The notes below the pieces were generated by a model. That model did not search any database and was not told where the DNA came from. It saw nothing but the letters and a program-made list of their open reading frames with translations. A stretch of DNA of 64,000 bases from Alistipes sp. (lineage in GTDB: Bacteria; Bacteroidota; Bacteroidia; Bacteroidales; Rikenellaceae), in NCBI GenBank assembly GCA_020026335.1, contig JAHHQO010000008.1:1-64000 (forward strand), written 5' to 3'. How positions within the stretch are numbered: position 1 is the stretch's first letter; each line of letters opens with the position of its first letter. The translations under genes were made by a program, and so were the position numbers. Shown here piece by piece: positions 24,426 to 33,272 of this stretch.

Positions 24426-25997
24426 ATGAAAACCGACTTTTTAGTTATCGGTTCGGGCGCAGCGGGAATGTCGTTTGCGCTGAAGGCCGCAGCCCACGGA
24501 CATGTGACCATCGTCACCAAGGGCAAGATGAACGAGTGTAATACCAATTACGCACAAGGCGGTATCTGTTCGGTTACCTATGCCCCCGACACATTCGAAA
24601 AACACATCCACGACACGCTGGTCTGCGGTGCGGGCAAGTGTGACCCCGTGGCTGTCGAGTTGATTGTTCGTCGCGCTCCGGAGCTGATTCAGGATTTGAT
24701 TGCGTGGGGTACACGATTCGACAAGACACCCGACGGTCGTTTCGAGTTGAACCGCGAGGGCGGTCACTCCGAGCACCGTATCCTCCACCACGAGGATTTG
24801 ACAGGTGCCGAGATTGAGCGTGCCCTCATCGAATCGGTGAAGAAGAACCCCAACATCACCGTGTTGGAGAACCACTTCGCCATCGACCTGCTCACGCAGC
24901 ACCACTTGGGCGAGTTCGTCACCCGTCACACCCGCGGTCTGGCTTGTTTCGGAGCCTATGTCCTCAATGAGGAGACCAACGAAATCGAGACTATGCTGGC
25001 CAAGTTCACCATCGTGGCCACAGGCGGTTGCGGTAATATCTATTCATCGACTTCCAACCCTGTCGTAGCGACAGGTGACGGTATCGCCATGTGCCACCGT
25101 GCCAAGGCCATCACCGAAAATATGGAGTTTATCCAGTTCCACCCCACCACACTCTACAACCCCGGCGAGAAACCCAACTTCCTCATCACGGAGGCCATGC
25201 GCGGTTTCGGTGCTATCCTGCGCCTGCAGTCGGGTGAGGAGTTCATGGACAAGTACCACCCCATGAAGTCGCTGGCGCCCCGTGATGTTGTGGCACGTGC
25301 CATCTACCACGAGATGATTAAGCGCGGTGAGGATTACGTCTACCTCGACGTTACCCACAAAGACCCCGAGGCCGTGAAGAGCCACTTCCCCAACATCTAC
25401 GAGAAGTGCAAGTCTATCGGCATCGACATCACCAAGGATTGGATTCCCGTCACTCCTGCGGCACACTACTGCTGCGGCGGTGTGAAGGTGGATACCAACG
25501 GCGAGACATCGGTAAAGCGTCTCTATGCACTGGGCGAGACCTCATGCACAGGTCTTCACGGTGCGAACCGTCTGGCTTCGAACTCGCTGATTGAGGCTGT
25601 TGTCTATGGCGATCAGGCTGCCAAGCATGTGGTTTCGTGCCTCGACAAGGTCGATTTCCAGGAGGGTATTCCCGATTGGGACTTCGAGGGCACGCAGCAC
25701 GCCGAGGAGATGTTGATGATTATCCAGTCGAAGCGCGAGATGCAGGCCATCATGTCCAACTATGTGGGCATCGTTCGTTCGAACCTCTCGCTGAAGCGTG
25801 CCATGCGCCGTCTGTCGATTATCTATGAGGAGACCGAGGAGCTGTATAGTAAGATTAAGCCCAACCGCGAGATTTGCGAGTTGAGAAATATGATTGCCGT
25901 GGCCTATCTGGTCATCAAGCAGGGTCGTGAGATTAAGGAGTCGGTCGGTGGCCACTACAATGTGGACTATCCGCCCGTAGAAAAGAAGGAAGAGTAG
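24426..25997 (+). CDS. nadB: L-aspartate oxidase
   Basis: 523-residue flavoenzyme converting L-aspartate to iminoaspartate, the first step of bacterial NAD synthesis; under anaerobiosis fumarate may serve as electron acceptor. FAD-binding GSGAAGMSFALKA is at the N-terminus. Active-site regions include NEGGHSEHRILH-like NREGGHSEHRILH, QFHPTTLY, and the AAHYCCGGVKVD and GLHGANRLASNSLIE motifs seen in NadB and related fumarate reductase flavoproteins. ATG 24426 directly precedes the FAD fold. nadA and nadC are not in the window. prfC follows 6 bp later, so the two share a transcript. Confidence 0.95.
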   Translation: MKTDFLVIGSGAAGMSFALKAAAHGHVTIVTKGKMNECNTNYAQGGICSVTYAPDTFEKHIHDTLVCGAGKCDPVAVELIVRRAPELIQDLIAWGTRFDKTPDGRFELNREGGHSEHRILHHEDLTGAEIERALIESVKKNPNITVLENHFAIDLLTQHHLGEFVTRHTRGLACFGAYVLNEETNEIETMLAKFTIVATGGCGNIYSSTSNPVVATGDGIAMCHRAKAITENMEFIQFHPTTLYNPGEKPNFLITEAMRGFGAILRLQSGEEFMDKYHPMKSLAPRDVVARAIYHEMIKRGEDYVYLDVTHKDPEAVKSHFPNIYEKCKSIGIDITKDWIPVTPAAHYCCGGVKVDTNGETSVKRLYALGETSCTGLHGANRLASNSLIEAVVYGDQAAKHVVSCLDKVDFQEGIPDWDFEGTQHAEEMLMIIQSKREMQAIMSNYVGIVRSNLSLKRAMRRLSIIYEETEELYSKIKPNREICELRNMIAVAYLVIKQGREIKESVGGHYNVDYPPVEKKEE

Positions 25998-26003
25998 AAT
26001 TCA

Positions 26004-27590
26004 ATGACATTACAGGAAGAGATTACACGCCGCCGCACGTTTGCGGTCATTGCACACCCCGATGCGGGTAAGACAACATTAACCGAGAAATTGCTCCTCT
26101 TTGGTGGTGCCATCCACGTGGCAGGTGCCGTGAAGAGCAACAAAATCAAGAAGGGAGCCACCTCCGACTTCATGGAGATTGAGCGACAGAGAGGTATCTC
26201 TGTGGCTACATCGGTCATGGGTTTCGAGTATAAGGGCTGCAAAATCAACATCCTCGATACCCCCGGTCACGAGGATTTTGCCGAGGATACCTACCGTACA
26301 CTCACGGCGGTGGATTCGGTCATCATCGTCATCGACGGTGCGAAGGGTGTCGAGAAACAGACCCGCAAGCTGATGGAGGTCTGCCGTATGCGCTCGACCC
26401 CTGTAATTGTCTTCATCAATAAGTTGGACCGTCCCTCGAAGGAGCCTTTCGACCTGCTGGACGAAGTGGAGAAGGAACTGCAAATCAGAGTTCGCCCTCT
26501 GGCATTCCCCATCTCCAACGGACCTACCTTCAAGGGTGTATATAACCTCTACGAGAAGCGTCTGTCGCTCTTCACCTCGGACGAGAAGCTCACCGCGAGT
26601 GCCTCGACCGTGGAGATTGACGACCTCTCGTCATCGTCGCTCGACGAGCACATCGGTGCACAGTTCGCCAAGCAGCTGCGTGACGATGTGGAGCTGGTCG
26701 AGGGTGTCTATGACGAGTTCGACCACGAGGCTTACCTGCGTGGCGAGCTGGCACCCGTCTTCTTCGGTTCGGCGGTGAATAACTTTGGTGTGCGCGAGTT
26801 GCTCGACTGCTTCGTGCGTATCGCCCCCTCGCCCCAGCCTGCGCCCACCGAGACGCGTACCGTGGCTGCCAACGAGGCGAAGATGACCGGTTTCGTCTTC
26901 AAGATTCACGCCAACATGGACCCCAACCACCGCGACCGTATCGCCTTCATGAAGATATGTTCGGGTATTTTCGAGCGTAACAAAAACTACCTCCACGTCA
27001 GAAGCGGCAAGCAGATGAAGTTCTCGTCGCCCACCGCCTTCATGGCAGAGAAGAAGTCGGTCATCGACTTCGCATATCCGGGTGACATCGTGGGTCTGCA
27101 CGACACGGGTAACTTCAAAATCGGTGATACCTTCACCGAGGGCGAGAAGTTGCGTTTCACGGGTATCCCCTCATTTGCCCCCGAGCAGTTCCGCTACATC
27201 GAGAATGCCGACCCCATGAAGTTCAAGCAGTTGGCAAAGGGTATCGACCAGCTCATGGACGAGGGTGTGGCACAGCTCTTCACCTCGTCACTCAACGGTC
27301 GTAAGATTATCGGTACGGTGGGTGCCCTCCAGTTCGAGGTCATTCAGTATCGTCTGGAGCACGAGTACAACGCTTCGTGCCGCTGGGAGCCCATCTCCAT
27401 CTACAAGGCGTGCTGGATTGAGAGCGACAACAAGGCGCAGCTCGATGACTTCAAACGCCGCAAGCACACCAACATGGCAGTGGACAAACACGGCCGTGAT
27501 GTCTTCCTTGCGGATACCAGCTACTCGCTGGCTCTGGCGCAGGAGAATTTCAAGGATATTAAATTCCACTTCACTTCGGAGTTTTTCTAA
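26004..27590 (+). CDS. prfC: Peptide chain release factor 3
   Basis: 528-residue translational GTPase that recycles class I release factors from the ribosome after termination. G-domain motifs: AHPDAGKTT (G1), RGISVATSV (G2), DTPGHEDF (G3) and NKLD (G4), then the EF-G-like domains II and III. The RF3-specific C-terminus with FEVIQYRLEHEYNA distinguishes it from EF-G, whose domain IV is absent. Length is standard. It follows nadB closely and is ended by a strong terminator. Confidence 0.96.
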   Translation: MTLQEEITRRRTFAVIAHPDAGKTTLTEKLLLFGGAIHVAGAVKSNKIKKGATSDFMEIERQRGISVATSVMGFEYKGCKINILDTPGHEDFAEDTYRTLTAVDSVIIVIDGAKGVEKQTRKLMEVCRMRSTPVIVFINKLDRPSKEPFDLLDEVEKELQIRVRPLAFPISNGPTFKGVYNLYEKRLSLFTSDEKLTASASTVEIDDLSSSSLDEHIGAQFAKQLRDDVELVEGVYDEFDHEAYLRGELAPVFFGSAVNNFGVRELLDCFVRIAPSPQPAPTETRTVAANEAKMTGFVFKIHANMDPNHRDRIAFMKICSGIFERNKNYLHVRSGKQMKFSSPTAFMAEKKSVIDFAYPGDIVGLHDTGNFKIGDTFTEGEKLRFTGIPSFAPEQFRYIENADPMKFKQLAKGIDQLMDEGVAQLFTSSLNGRKIIGTVGALQFEVIQYRLEHEYNASCRWEPISIYKACWIESDNKAQLDDFKRRKHTNMAVDKHGRDVFLADTSYSLALAQENFKDIKFHFTSEFF

Positions 27591-27626
27591 AGAGAATTTC
27601 TCCAAAGAGAAGTCTTCAGTAAATAG

Positions 27627-27658
27627 AAAAGGCTGACCTTATCGGGTCAGCCTTTTTT
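27627..27658 (+). terminator. Terminator of nadB-prfC
   Basis: AAAAGGCTGACC/GGTCAGCCTTTT 12-bp stem with a 6-nt loop and a T-run. The same stem sequence ends the AsmA gene at 54185. Confidence 0.9.
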
Positions 27659-27771
27659 GTTTTGGAGTAGCTGGAAGGAGACTCTTGCCGGGGAACTGTG
27701 TTTTTGCCGGGGTAGGGTGGTGCTGATTTCCCGACCGCGCCACCACATTCATCTTCTCTTTCCCACAGCCA

Positions 27772-27807
27772 CAAAAAAAGCAACCGCCCCCAATGGGAGC
27801 GGTTGCC
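27772..27807 (-). terminator. Terminator of mdh
   Basis: GCAACCGCCCC/GGGAGCGGTTGC stem with one mismatch, read leftward into a T-run. Confidence 0.85.
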
Positions 27808-27838
27808 CGAATGTGTATCTCTTTAAGAGAGCCGACGA

Positions 27839-28780
27839 CTACAATGCGCCAATCTCGTGGAGAATGCTGTTGGTCTTGTGAACGGCAGCAGCCGAAGCAG
27901 CGAACTTCTCAGCCTCCTCAGCTGTGAGCTCTACCTCTACGACCTTCTCGATACCGTCCTTGCCAATGATGGCGGGAACACCGATGCAGAGATCGCTCTG
28001 ACCGTACTCACCCTCGAGGAAGCAAGAGCAGGGGATCATCTTCTTCTGGTCGTTGAGGATAGCCTCAACCATCGAAGCAGCAGCAGCACCGGGAGCGTAC
28101 CATGCCGAAGTACCGATGAGCTTGGTGAGGGTAGCGCCACCTACCATGGTCTTCTGTACAGCGTCCTCCAGAACCTCCTTCGAAGCGAACTGCGAAACGG
28201 GAACACCGTTTACGGTAGCCTTCGACAACAAGGGGAGCATGGTGGTATCACCGTGACCGCCGATAACCATACCGTCAACATTGTTGATGTTTGCGCCGGT
28301 AGCCTTGGCCAGGTAGCACTTGAAACGCGAAGAGTCGAGTGCACCGCCCATACCGATGATGCGGTTCTTGGGGAGACCTGTAGCCTTGAGAGCCAGGTAA
28401 GTCAGAGTATCCATGGGGTTAGCCACAACGATGATGATAGCGTTGGGCGAGTGCTCGATAACGCTGTTGATAACGCCCTTCATAATCTTGGCGTTTGTAC
28501 CGATAAGGTCCTCGCGGGTCATACCGGGCTTACGGGGAATACCCGAAGTGATAACAACAACGTCAGAGTTAGCTGTCTTTGTATAGTCGTTGGTCGAACC
28601 GGTCAGTTTGGTATCGAAATCCATGAGAGTCGAAGTCTGGTACATATCCAGCATCTTACCCTCCGAGAGACCTTCCTTGATATCGATCAATACAACCTCG
28701 CTTGCTACTTCGCGGCAAGCCAATACGTTAGCACAAGTTGCACCTACGGCACCTGCACCTACAACGGTAACTTTAGACAT
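27839..28780 (-). CDS. mdh: Malate dehydrogenase, LDH-like type
   Basis: 313-residue NAD-dependent dehydrogenase interconverting malate and oxaloacetate, feeding the reductive branch to fumarate and succinate in anaerobic Bacteroidales. The N-terminal dinucleotide fold has VVGAGAVGATCAN and the NAD-binding Asp in VLIDIKEG. Active-site motifs are VITSGIPRKPGMTREDL and GGHGDTTMLPL with the catalytic His. The R/Q discriminator region (SGIPRKPGM) favours malate over lactate. It follows gcvH by 45 bp and may share its transcript. Confidence 0.95.
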   Translation of the reverse strand: MSKVTVVGAGAVGATCANVLACREVASEVVLIDIKEGLSEGKMLDMYQTSTLMDFDTKLTGSTNDYTKTANSDVVVITSGIPRKPGMTREDLIGTNAKIMKGVINSVIEHSPNAIIIVVANPMDTLTYLALKATGLPKNRIIGMGGALDSSRFKCYLAKATGANINNVDGMVIGGHGDTTMLPLLSKATVNGVPVSQFASKEVLEDAVQKTMVGGATLTKLIGTSAWYAPGAAAASMVEAILNDQKKMIPCSCFLEGEYGQSDLCIGVPAIIGKDGIEKVVEVELTAEEAEKFAASAAAVHKTNSILHEIGAL

Positions 28781-28825
28781 AATTTGATTAAATGATTAAG
28801 TTGTTATTTTTTGTAACTTCTTCTC

Positions 28826-29203
28826 TTATCCGATTAATTTCTCATAATCCTCAGCCGAGAGCAGTGCGTCATACTCAGCGGGATTCGAGACCTTGATTTT
28901 CACAATCCAGCCCTCGCCATAGGGGTCTTTGTTGACCAAAGCGGGGTCCTGATCTACGGCTTCGTTGAACTCAACGACTTCGCCGCTCATGGGCAAAAAT
29001 GCATCGCTGACGGTCTTTACGGCCTCAATCGAACCGAAAACCTCGCCTGCGGCTACTGTTTCGTCGAGCGTGGGAACGTCGATGAAGACGATGTCGCCCA
29101 ATTGGCTCTGTGCAAAATCGGTGATGCCGATAGTGGCAATGTCACCCTCCAAACGACACCATTCGTGGTCGTTGGAATACTTCAGATTGACCGGAATATT
29201 CAT
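28826..29203 (-). CDS. gcvH: Glycine cleavage system H protein
   Basis: 125-residue lipoylated carrier of the glycine cleavage system, shuttling the aminomethyl group between the P, T and L proteins. The lipoyl Lys lies in SIEAVKTVSD, flanked by the barrel strands DIVFIDVPTLDETV and MSGEVVEFNEAV. Full length. No other gcv gene is adjacent in the window, so it is an orphan copy, which is common for gcvH. A promoter-like TATATTTG lies upstream. Confidence 0.96.
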   Translation of the reverse strand: MNIPVNLKYSNDHEWCRLEGDIATIGITDFAQSQLGDIVFIDVPTLDETVAAGEVFGSIEAVKTVSDAFLPMSGEVVEFNEAVDQDPALVNKDPYGEGWIVKIKVSNPAEYDALLSAEDYEKLIG

Positions 29204-29244
29204 GGCTGATCTTGTTTTAATGAAAAACTAAATTTTTCTAATTG

Positions 29245-29275
29245 CAAATATAGCTGTTATTTTTTTAACGACAAT
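29245..29275 (-). promoter_or_regulatory. Promoter of gcvH (and perhaps mdh)
   Basis: On the minus strand -7 TATATTTG (29252-29245), preceded at 19 bp by ATTG (29275-29272), an imperfect -33 box. Confidence 0.55.
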
Positions 29276-29284
29276 ATAATTGTG

Positions 29285-30007
29285 TTATTCTTTTAACACA
29301 AAATTGATTTCTCGGAACAAATACTCGTGCAGCGTGTTGTCGGCGTGCCGTAAAATCAATTCTCCCGAGGGTTTCACCCCCAAAATCTCGGCGCGGAGGC
29401 GACTTCCGTCGGGCAGCTCGAAGGCGTGGATTTCGCCCAGTCGGTACATCTTTTGGCGGTACTCCTCCTGCAAGAGGGCTTTGTCTCCGTTTTCGAGTTG
29501 GGCGTATCGCTTTTCGAACGCCGATTGGAAGGCCGCGAGCACCTCTTCGCGCGGTGTGGCGTGCCCCACGAGTTGTATCATCGATACGGGGTTGGGCAGC
29601 TCCGCGGAGAACTCCTCCTGATTGACGTTGATGCCGATGCCGACAATCGTGCGACTCAGTCGTGATGCCGAGTAGTGGTGCTCGATGAGTATGCCCACCA
29701 ACTTGCGGTCACCGGCATAGATGTCGTTGGTCCACTTGATGCGGGTGTCGATGCCGAACTCTGAGAAGGTGTCGATGAGCGAGAGGGCGATGACCTCCGA
29801 GAGGAGGAACTGCTCGCCCACGGGCAGAAAATGGGGTTCGAGCACCAGTGAGAAGGTAAGGTTCTTGCCTTCGGTGCTGCTCCACGTGTGCCCCCGTTGT
29901 CCGCGACCGCGGGTCTGACGCTCCGCCCAGATGATGTCGCCGTGGCGGTATCGGGGAGCGAGGGCATCGTCGTTGGTCGATGTGGTTTCTTCGATGTGTT
30001 CAATCAT
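29285..30007 (-). CDS. birA: Biotin-[acetyl-CoA carboxylase] ligase
   Basis: 240-residue enzyme that activates biotin with ATP and attaches it to biotin carboxyl carrier proteins. Visible: substrate start EETTSTNDDAL, the biotinyl-AMP loop RQTRGRGQRGHTWSS, IKWTNDIYAGDRKLVGILIE and the C-terminal SH3-like region (LRAEILGVKPSGELIL). It lacks the N-terminal helix-turn-helix of E. coli BirA, so it is a group I ligase without repressor function. ATG 30007 is the only start that fits; the open frame continuing to 30610 is antisense shadow of dapD. Confidence 0.93.
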   Translation of the reverse strand: MIEHIEETTSTNDDALAPRYRHGDIIWAERQTRGRGQRGHTWSSTEGKNLTFSLVLEPHFLPVGEQFLLSEVIALSLIDTFSEFGIDTRIKWTNDIYAGDRKLVGILIEHHYSASRLSRTIVGIGINVNQEEFSAELPNPVSMIQLVGHATPREEVLAAFQSAFEKRYAQLENGDKALLQEEYRQKMYRLGEIHAFELPDGSRLRAEILGVKPSGELILRHADNTLHEYLFREINFVLKE

Positions 30008-30080
30008 GGTTGTGGCGTTTGTTTCCTGTGGCGCACTGCAAAAAATGAGTTTCCTGTTCCCTAAAAAGGGCTTGCTCGTG

Positions 30081-30104
30081 AAAAAAACGTCTTTCTCCAA
30101 AAGA
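30081..30104 (-). terminator. Terminator downstream of dapD
   Basis: Read leftward: GTCTTT-TGGA-AAAGAC-type stem followed by T7. A larger GC-rich hairpin (GCACCG ... CGGTGC enclosing GGCCG/CGGCC) lies just before it at about 30106-30146. Confidence 0.7.
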
Positions 30105-30189
30105 CAGCACCGATGTGCCGGCCGCAGAGCGAACGGCCCACCGGTGCATATTTTCTTTCTTGCGGTGTGCGCTTGTCGGACGTGTTGGG

Positions 30190-31020
30190 TTAGATGGATA
30201 CGCCGAAATCTCTCAACGCATCGTTGAGCGAAGTCTTCTTGTCGGTCGATTCCTTGCGGCGACCGATAATCAGTGCGCAGGTGACGTTGTACTCGCCTGC
30301 GGGGTACTGACGCTTGTAGCTGCCGGGAATAACCACCGAACGGGGAGGTACATAGCCCTTGTAGGTCACGGGCTCGGGACCTGTCACATCGATGATGTGG
30401 GTCGAACCGGTGATGACGGTGTTCGAGCCGAGAACGGCCTCCTTGCAGACGTGTGCACCCTCGACCACGATACAGCGCGAGCCGATGAAGCAGTTGTCCT
30501 CGATGATGACGGGGGCAGCCTGCACGGGTTCCAACACACCGCCGATGCCCACACCGCCCGACAGGTGGACGTGCTTGCCGATTTGGGCGCACGAACCTAC
30601 CGTAGCCCATGTATCGACCATCGTACCCGTATCGACATAGGCACCGATATTGACATACGAGGGCATCATGATGGCACCCGGAGCGATGTATGCACCGTAG
30701 CGAGCCACGGCGTGGGGTACGACTCTCACACCCAGCTCCTCATAGCCGTGCTTGAGTTCCATCTTGTCGAACCACTCCAAATCGCCTGCACCCATCTTGC
30801 GCATGGGCTGTATGGGGAAGTAGAGGATGATGGCTTTCTTCACCCATTCGTTGACCTGCCATTCGTGCTTCTCGAGGTCGATGGGCTCGGCGCAGCGCAG
30901 CTGACCCTTGTCCACGAGTTCGACAACCTGACGTATGGCATCTTTGGTCTGCTCGTTTTCGAGCAGTGAGCGGTCTGTCCAGGCCTGCTCTATAATCTCT
31001 TTCAGTTCTATGTTGTTCAT
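30190..31020 (-). CDS. dapD: 2,3,4,5-tetrahydropyridine-2,6-dicarboxylate N-succinyltransferase
   Basis: 276-residue trimeric left-handed beta-helix enzyme of the succinylase route to meso-diaminopimelate and lysine. After an alpha-helical N-terminal domain come hexapeptide repeats (GAYIAPGAIMMPSYVNIGAYV, VVEGAHVCKEAVLG), with the conserved MVDTWATVGSCAQIG active-site region. ATG 31020 gives the family start MNNIELKEIIEQAW; the upstream frame to 31101 is not protein-like. lysC and asd, in the same pathway, lie elsewhere in the window. The C-terminus LNDALRDFGVSI is intact. Confidence 0.95.
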   Translation of the reverse strand: MNNIELKEIIEQAWTDRSLLENEQTKDAIRQVVELVDKGQLRCAEPIDLEKHEWQVNEWVKKAIILYFPIQPMRKMGAGDLEWFDKMELKHGYEELGVRVVPHAVARYGAYIAPGAIMMPSYVNIGAYVDTGTMVDTWATVGSCAQIGKHVHLSGGVGIGGVLEPVQAAPVIIEDNCFIGSRCIVVEGAHVCKEAVLGSNTVITGSTHIIDVTGPEPVTYKGYVPPRSVVIPGSYKRQYPAGEYNVTCALIIGRRKESTDKKTSLNDALRDFGVSI

Positions 31021-31070
31021 AATATTATATATGTAAATCTTTTGGGAGTTAAAGTTACATAATTTTTTTC

Positions 31071-31078
31071 TAACTTTG
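31071..31078 (+). promoter_or_regulatory. Probable -7 element of the S9 peptidase gene
   Basis: TAACTTTG about 29 bp before the ATG at 31107. On the opposite strand TAACTTTA (31056-31049) may serve dapD, so the promoters are divergent. Confidence 0.5.
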
Positions 31079-31106
31079 TTGCCGTATAGACCCAAACTCA
31101 CTAATC

Positions 31107-33239
31107 ATGATGAAAAATAGAGTTTTGGCGCTTGCGTTGCTGTGTGGCGCAGCCGCCGCTGTAAGTTGTGGAAACATGAAGACTATCAAACATTTGCCTT
31201 ACCCCGAAACGGCTCGTGAGGAGGTCAGGGACAACTATTTCGGTGTGGAGGTTGCAGACCCCTACCGCTGGTTGGAGGACGACCGCTCGGAGGCGACCGC
31301 CCAATGGGTGGAGGCGCAGAATCATGTCACGCGCGATTATCTTTCGCAGATTCCCTTCCGCGACGACATTCGCGAGCGACTGACCGAGGTGTGGAACTAC
31401 ACCAAGGAGTCCGCTCCCTCGAAACATGGCGACTGGTGGTATTACACCTATAATGACGGTTTGCAGAACCAGGCCGTGGTTTATCGTACCCGTACTCTGG
31501 GCGAGCAGGGCGAGGTGTTCCTCGACCCCAACACCCTGTCGGAGGACGGCACGGTGGCACTCATCAGTATGGAGTTCTCAAAGGACGGTCGCTACCTCTC
31601 CTATGCCGCTGCCGCTTCGGGTTCCGACTGGGTGGAGATTCGTGTGATGAAGACCGAGGACAAGAGCCTCACCGATGATGTCATTCGCTGGGTGAAGTTC
31701 TCCGGTGCCACATGGTCGCCCGACTCCAAGGGCTTCTATTACAGTGCCTATGACGAACCCAAGGAGGGTGTCTACTCTTCGATGAACAGCAATCAGAAAG
31801 TATTTTACCATAAGCTGGGCGATGCACAGAGCGATGACCAACTCGTCTATGCCGATGCCGAGCACCCGATGCGTTACTTCGGTGCGCAGCCTTCCGAGGA
31901 CGGACGCTGGTTGTTCGTCTATGCTACCGAGGGTACTTCGGGTTCGGAAATCCTCTACAAGCGTATGGGCGACAAATCGTTCAAGGTACTGCTTCCGGGC
32001 TTCGACTACGATTTCGAGGTGGTGGACTGCAAGAATGATGTGGTCTATGTGCGTACCAACCGCTCGGCTTCGAATTATTGCCTTGTGTCGTTCGATTTGG
32101 CACACCGCAACTCCCCCAAAAAGGTGATTCCCGAGGACGAGAAGAACCTCTTGCAGGGTGTCACCACCGCAGGCGGCTACCTCTTTGCCCACTATCTGGA
32201 GAATGCACAGAGCAAGGTTTGCCAGTACGACTATTCGGGTCAGCTGGTGCGCGAGGTGAAGTTCCCCGCCATCGGTACGGTGGCCGGCTTCAACGGTCGT
32301 GAGGAGGATACCGAACTCTACTACACGTTCACCAACTACACCACTCCGGCATCGAGCTACAAATACGACATCGCAACGGGTGAATCGACCCTCTACAAGC
32401 GTCCCGAAGTGGCATTCGACCCCGAACGCTTCACCACCGAGCAGGTCTTCTTCACCTCGAAGGACGGTACTCGCGTGCCGATGTTCATCACCCACCGCAA
32501 GGATATGAAGCTCGACGGCTCGAATCCCTGCTACCTCTACGCCTACGGCGGTTTCCAGATTAACCTCACCCCCGGATTCAGCCCCTCGGACATCGTCTTC
32601 GTGGAGCAGGGCGGTATCTTCTGCGTGGCCAACCTGCGTGGCGGCTCGGAGTATGGCGAGGAGTGGCACAAGGGCGGCATGATGTTCAACAAACAGAATG
32701 TCTTTGACGATTTCATCTCGGCAGCCGAGTACCTCATTGCCGAGGGTTACACCTCGAAGGACAAGCTCGCCATCGCCGGCGGTTCGAACGGCGGTCTGCT
32801 GGTGGGTGCGTGCGAGGTGCAGCGTCCCGATCTCTACGCCGTGTGTCTGCCGGCTGTGGGTGTGATGGATATGTTGCGCTACCACAAGTTCACCATCGGC
32901 TGGGGCTGGGGTGTGGAGTACGGTACCAGCGACAACGAGGAGCAGTTCCACTACATCTATAAATACTCGCCCCTCCACAACATTCGCGAGGGCGTGAAAT
33001 ATCCTGCCACGATGGTCATCACCGCCGACCACGACGACCGTGTCGTTCCGGCACACTCGTTCAAGTTCGGAGCCACGATGCAGCACTGCCAGGCCGGCGA
33101 TGCTCCCATTCTCATTCGTATCGAGTCCAACGCAGGTCACGGAGCAGGAAAACCCACCTCGAAGCGTATCGAGGAGGCTGCCGATGTCTATTCGTTCATC
33201 TTCCAGAACATCGGTGTGCCGTACAAGAAAATTGACTAA
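31107..33239 (+). CDS. Prolyl oligopeptidase-family serine peptidase (S9A), exported lipoprotein
   Basis: 710-residue peptidase expected to cleave short peptides after proline. A lipoprotein-type signal (MMKNRVLALALLCGAAAAVSC) exports it. An N-terminal beta-propeller (about 80-430) gates the C-terminal alpha/beta hydrolase, whose catalytic triad is Ser560 in GGSNGGLL, Asp in HDDRVVP near 643 and His678 in NAGHGAGKP. Length and DPYRWLE near the N-terminus are typical of S9A. Such enzymes in gut Bacteroidales may supply peptides as nutrients; that is inference. aspartate kinase starts 33 bp downstream. Confidence 0.93.
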   Translation: MMKNRVLALALLCGAAAAVSCGNMKTIKHLPYPETAREEVRDNYFGVEVADPYRWLEDDRSEATAQWVEAQNHVTRDYLSQIPFRDDIRERLTEVWNYTKESAPSKHGDWWYYTYNDGLQNQAVVYRTRTLGEQGEVFLDPNTLSEDGTVALISMEFSKDGRYLSYAAAASGSDWVEIRVMKTEDKSLTDDVIRWVKFSGATWSPDSKGFYYSAYDEPKEGVYSSMNSNQKVFYHKLGDAQSDDQLVYADAEHPMRYFGAQPSEDGRWLFVYATEGTSGSEILYKRMGDKSFKVLLPGFDYDFEVVDCKNDVVYVRTNRSASNYCLVSFDLAHRNSPKKVIPEDEKNLLQGVTTAGGYLFAHYLENAQSKVCQYDYSGQLVREVKFPAIGTVAGFNGREEDTELYYTFTNYTTPASSYKYDIATGESTLYKRPEVAFDPERFTTEQVFFTSKDGTRVPMFITHRKDMKLDGSNPCYLYAYGGFQINLTPGFSPSDIVFVEQGGIFCVANLRGGSEYGEEWHKGGMMFNKQNVFDDFISAAEYLIAEGYTSKDKLAIAGGSNGGLLVGACEVQRPDLYAVCLPAVGVMDMLRYHKFTIGWGWGVEYGTSDNEEQFHYIYKYSPLHNIREGVKYPATMVITADHDDRVVPAHSFKFGATMQHCQAGDAPILIRIESNAGHGAGKPTSKRIEEAADVYSFIFQNIGVPYKKID

Positions 33240-33272
33240 TTTTTAGAAAGAGACAGAATATCAAAACAGAAA

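Noticed and set aside
29285..30610. Fusion of a long N-terminal region to BirA
   Set aside because: The first 200 codons are antisense to dapD and have no protein character. BirA begins at 30007.
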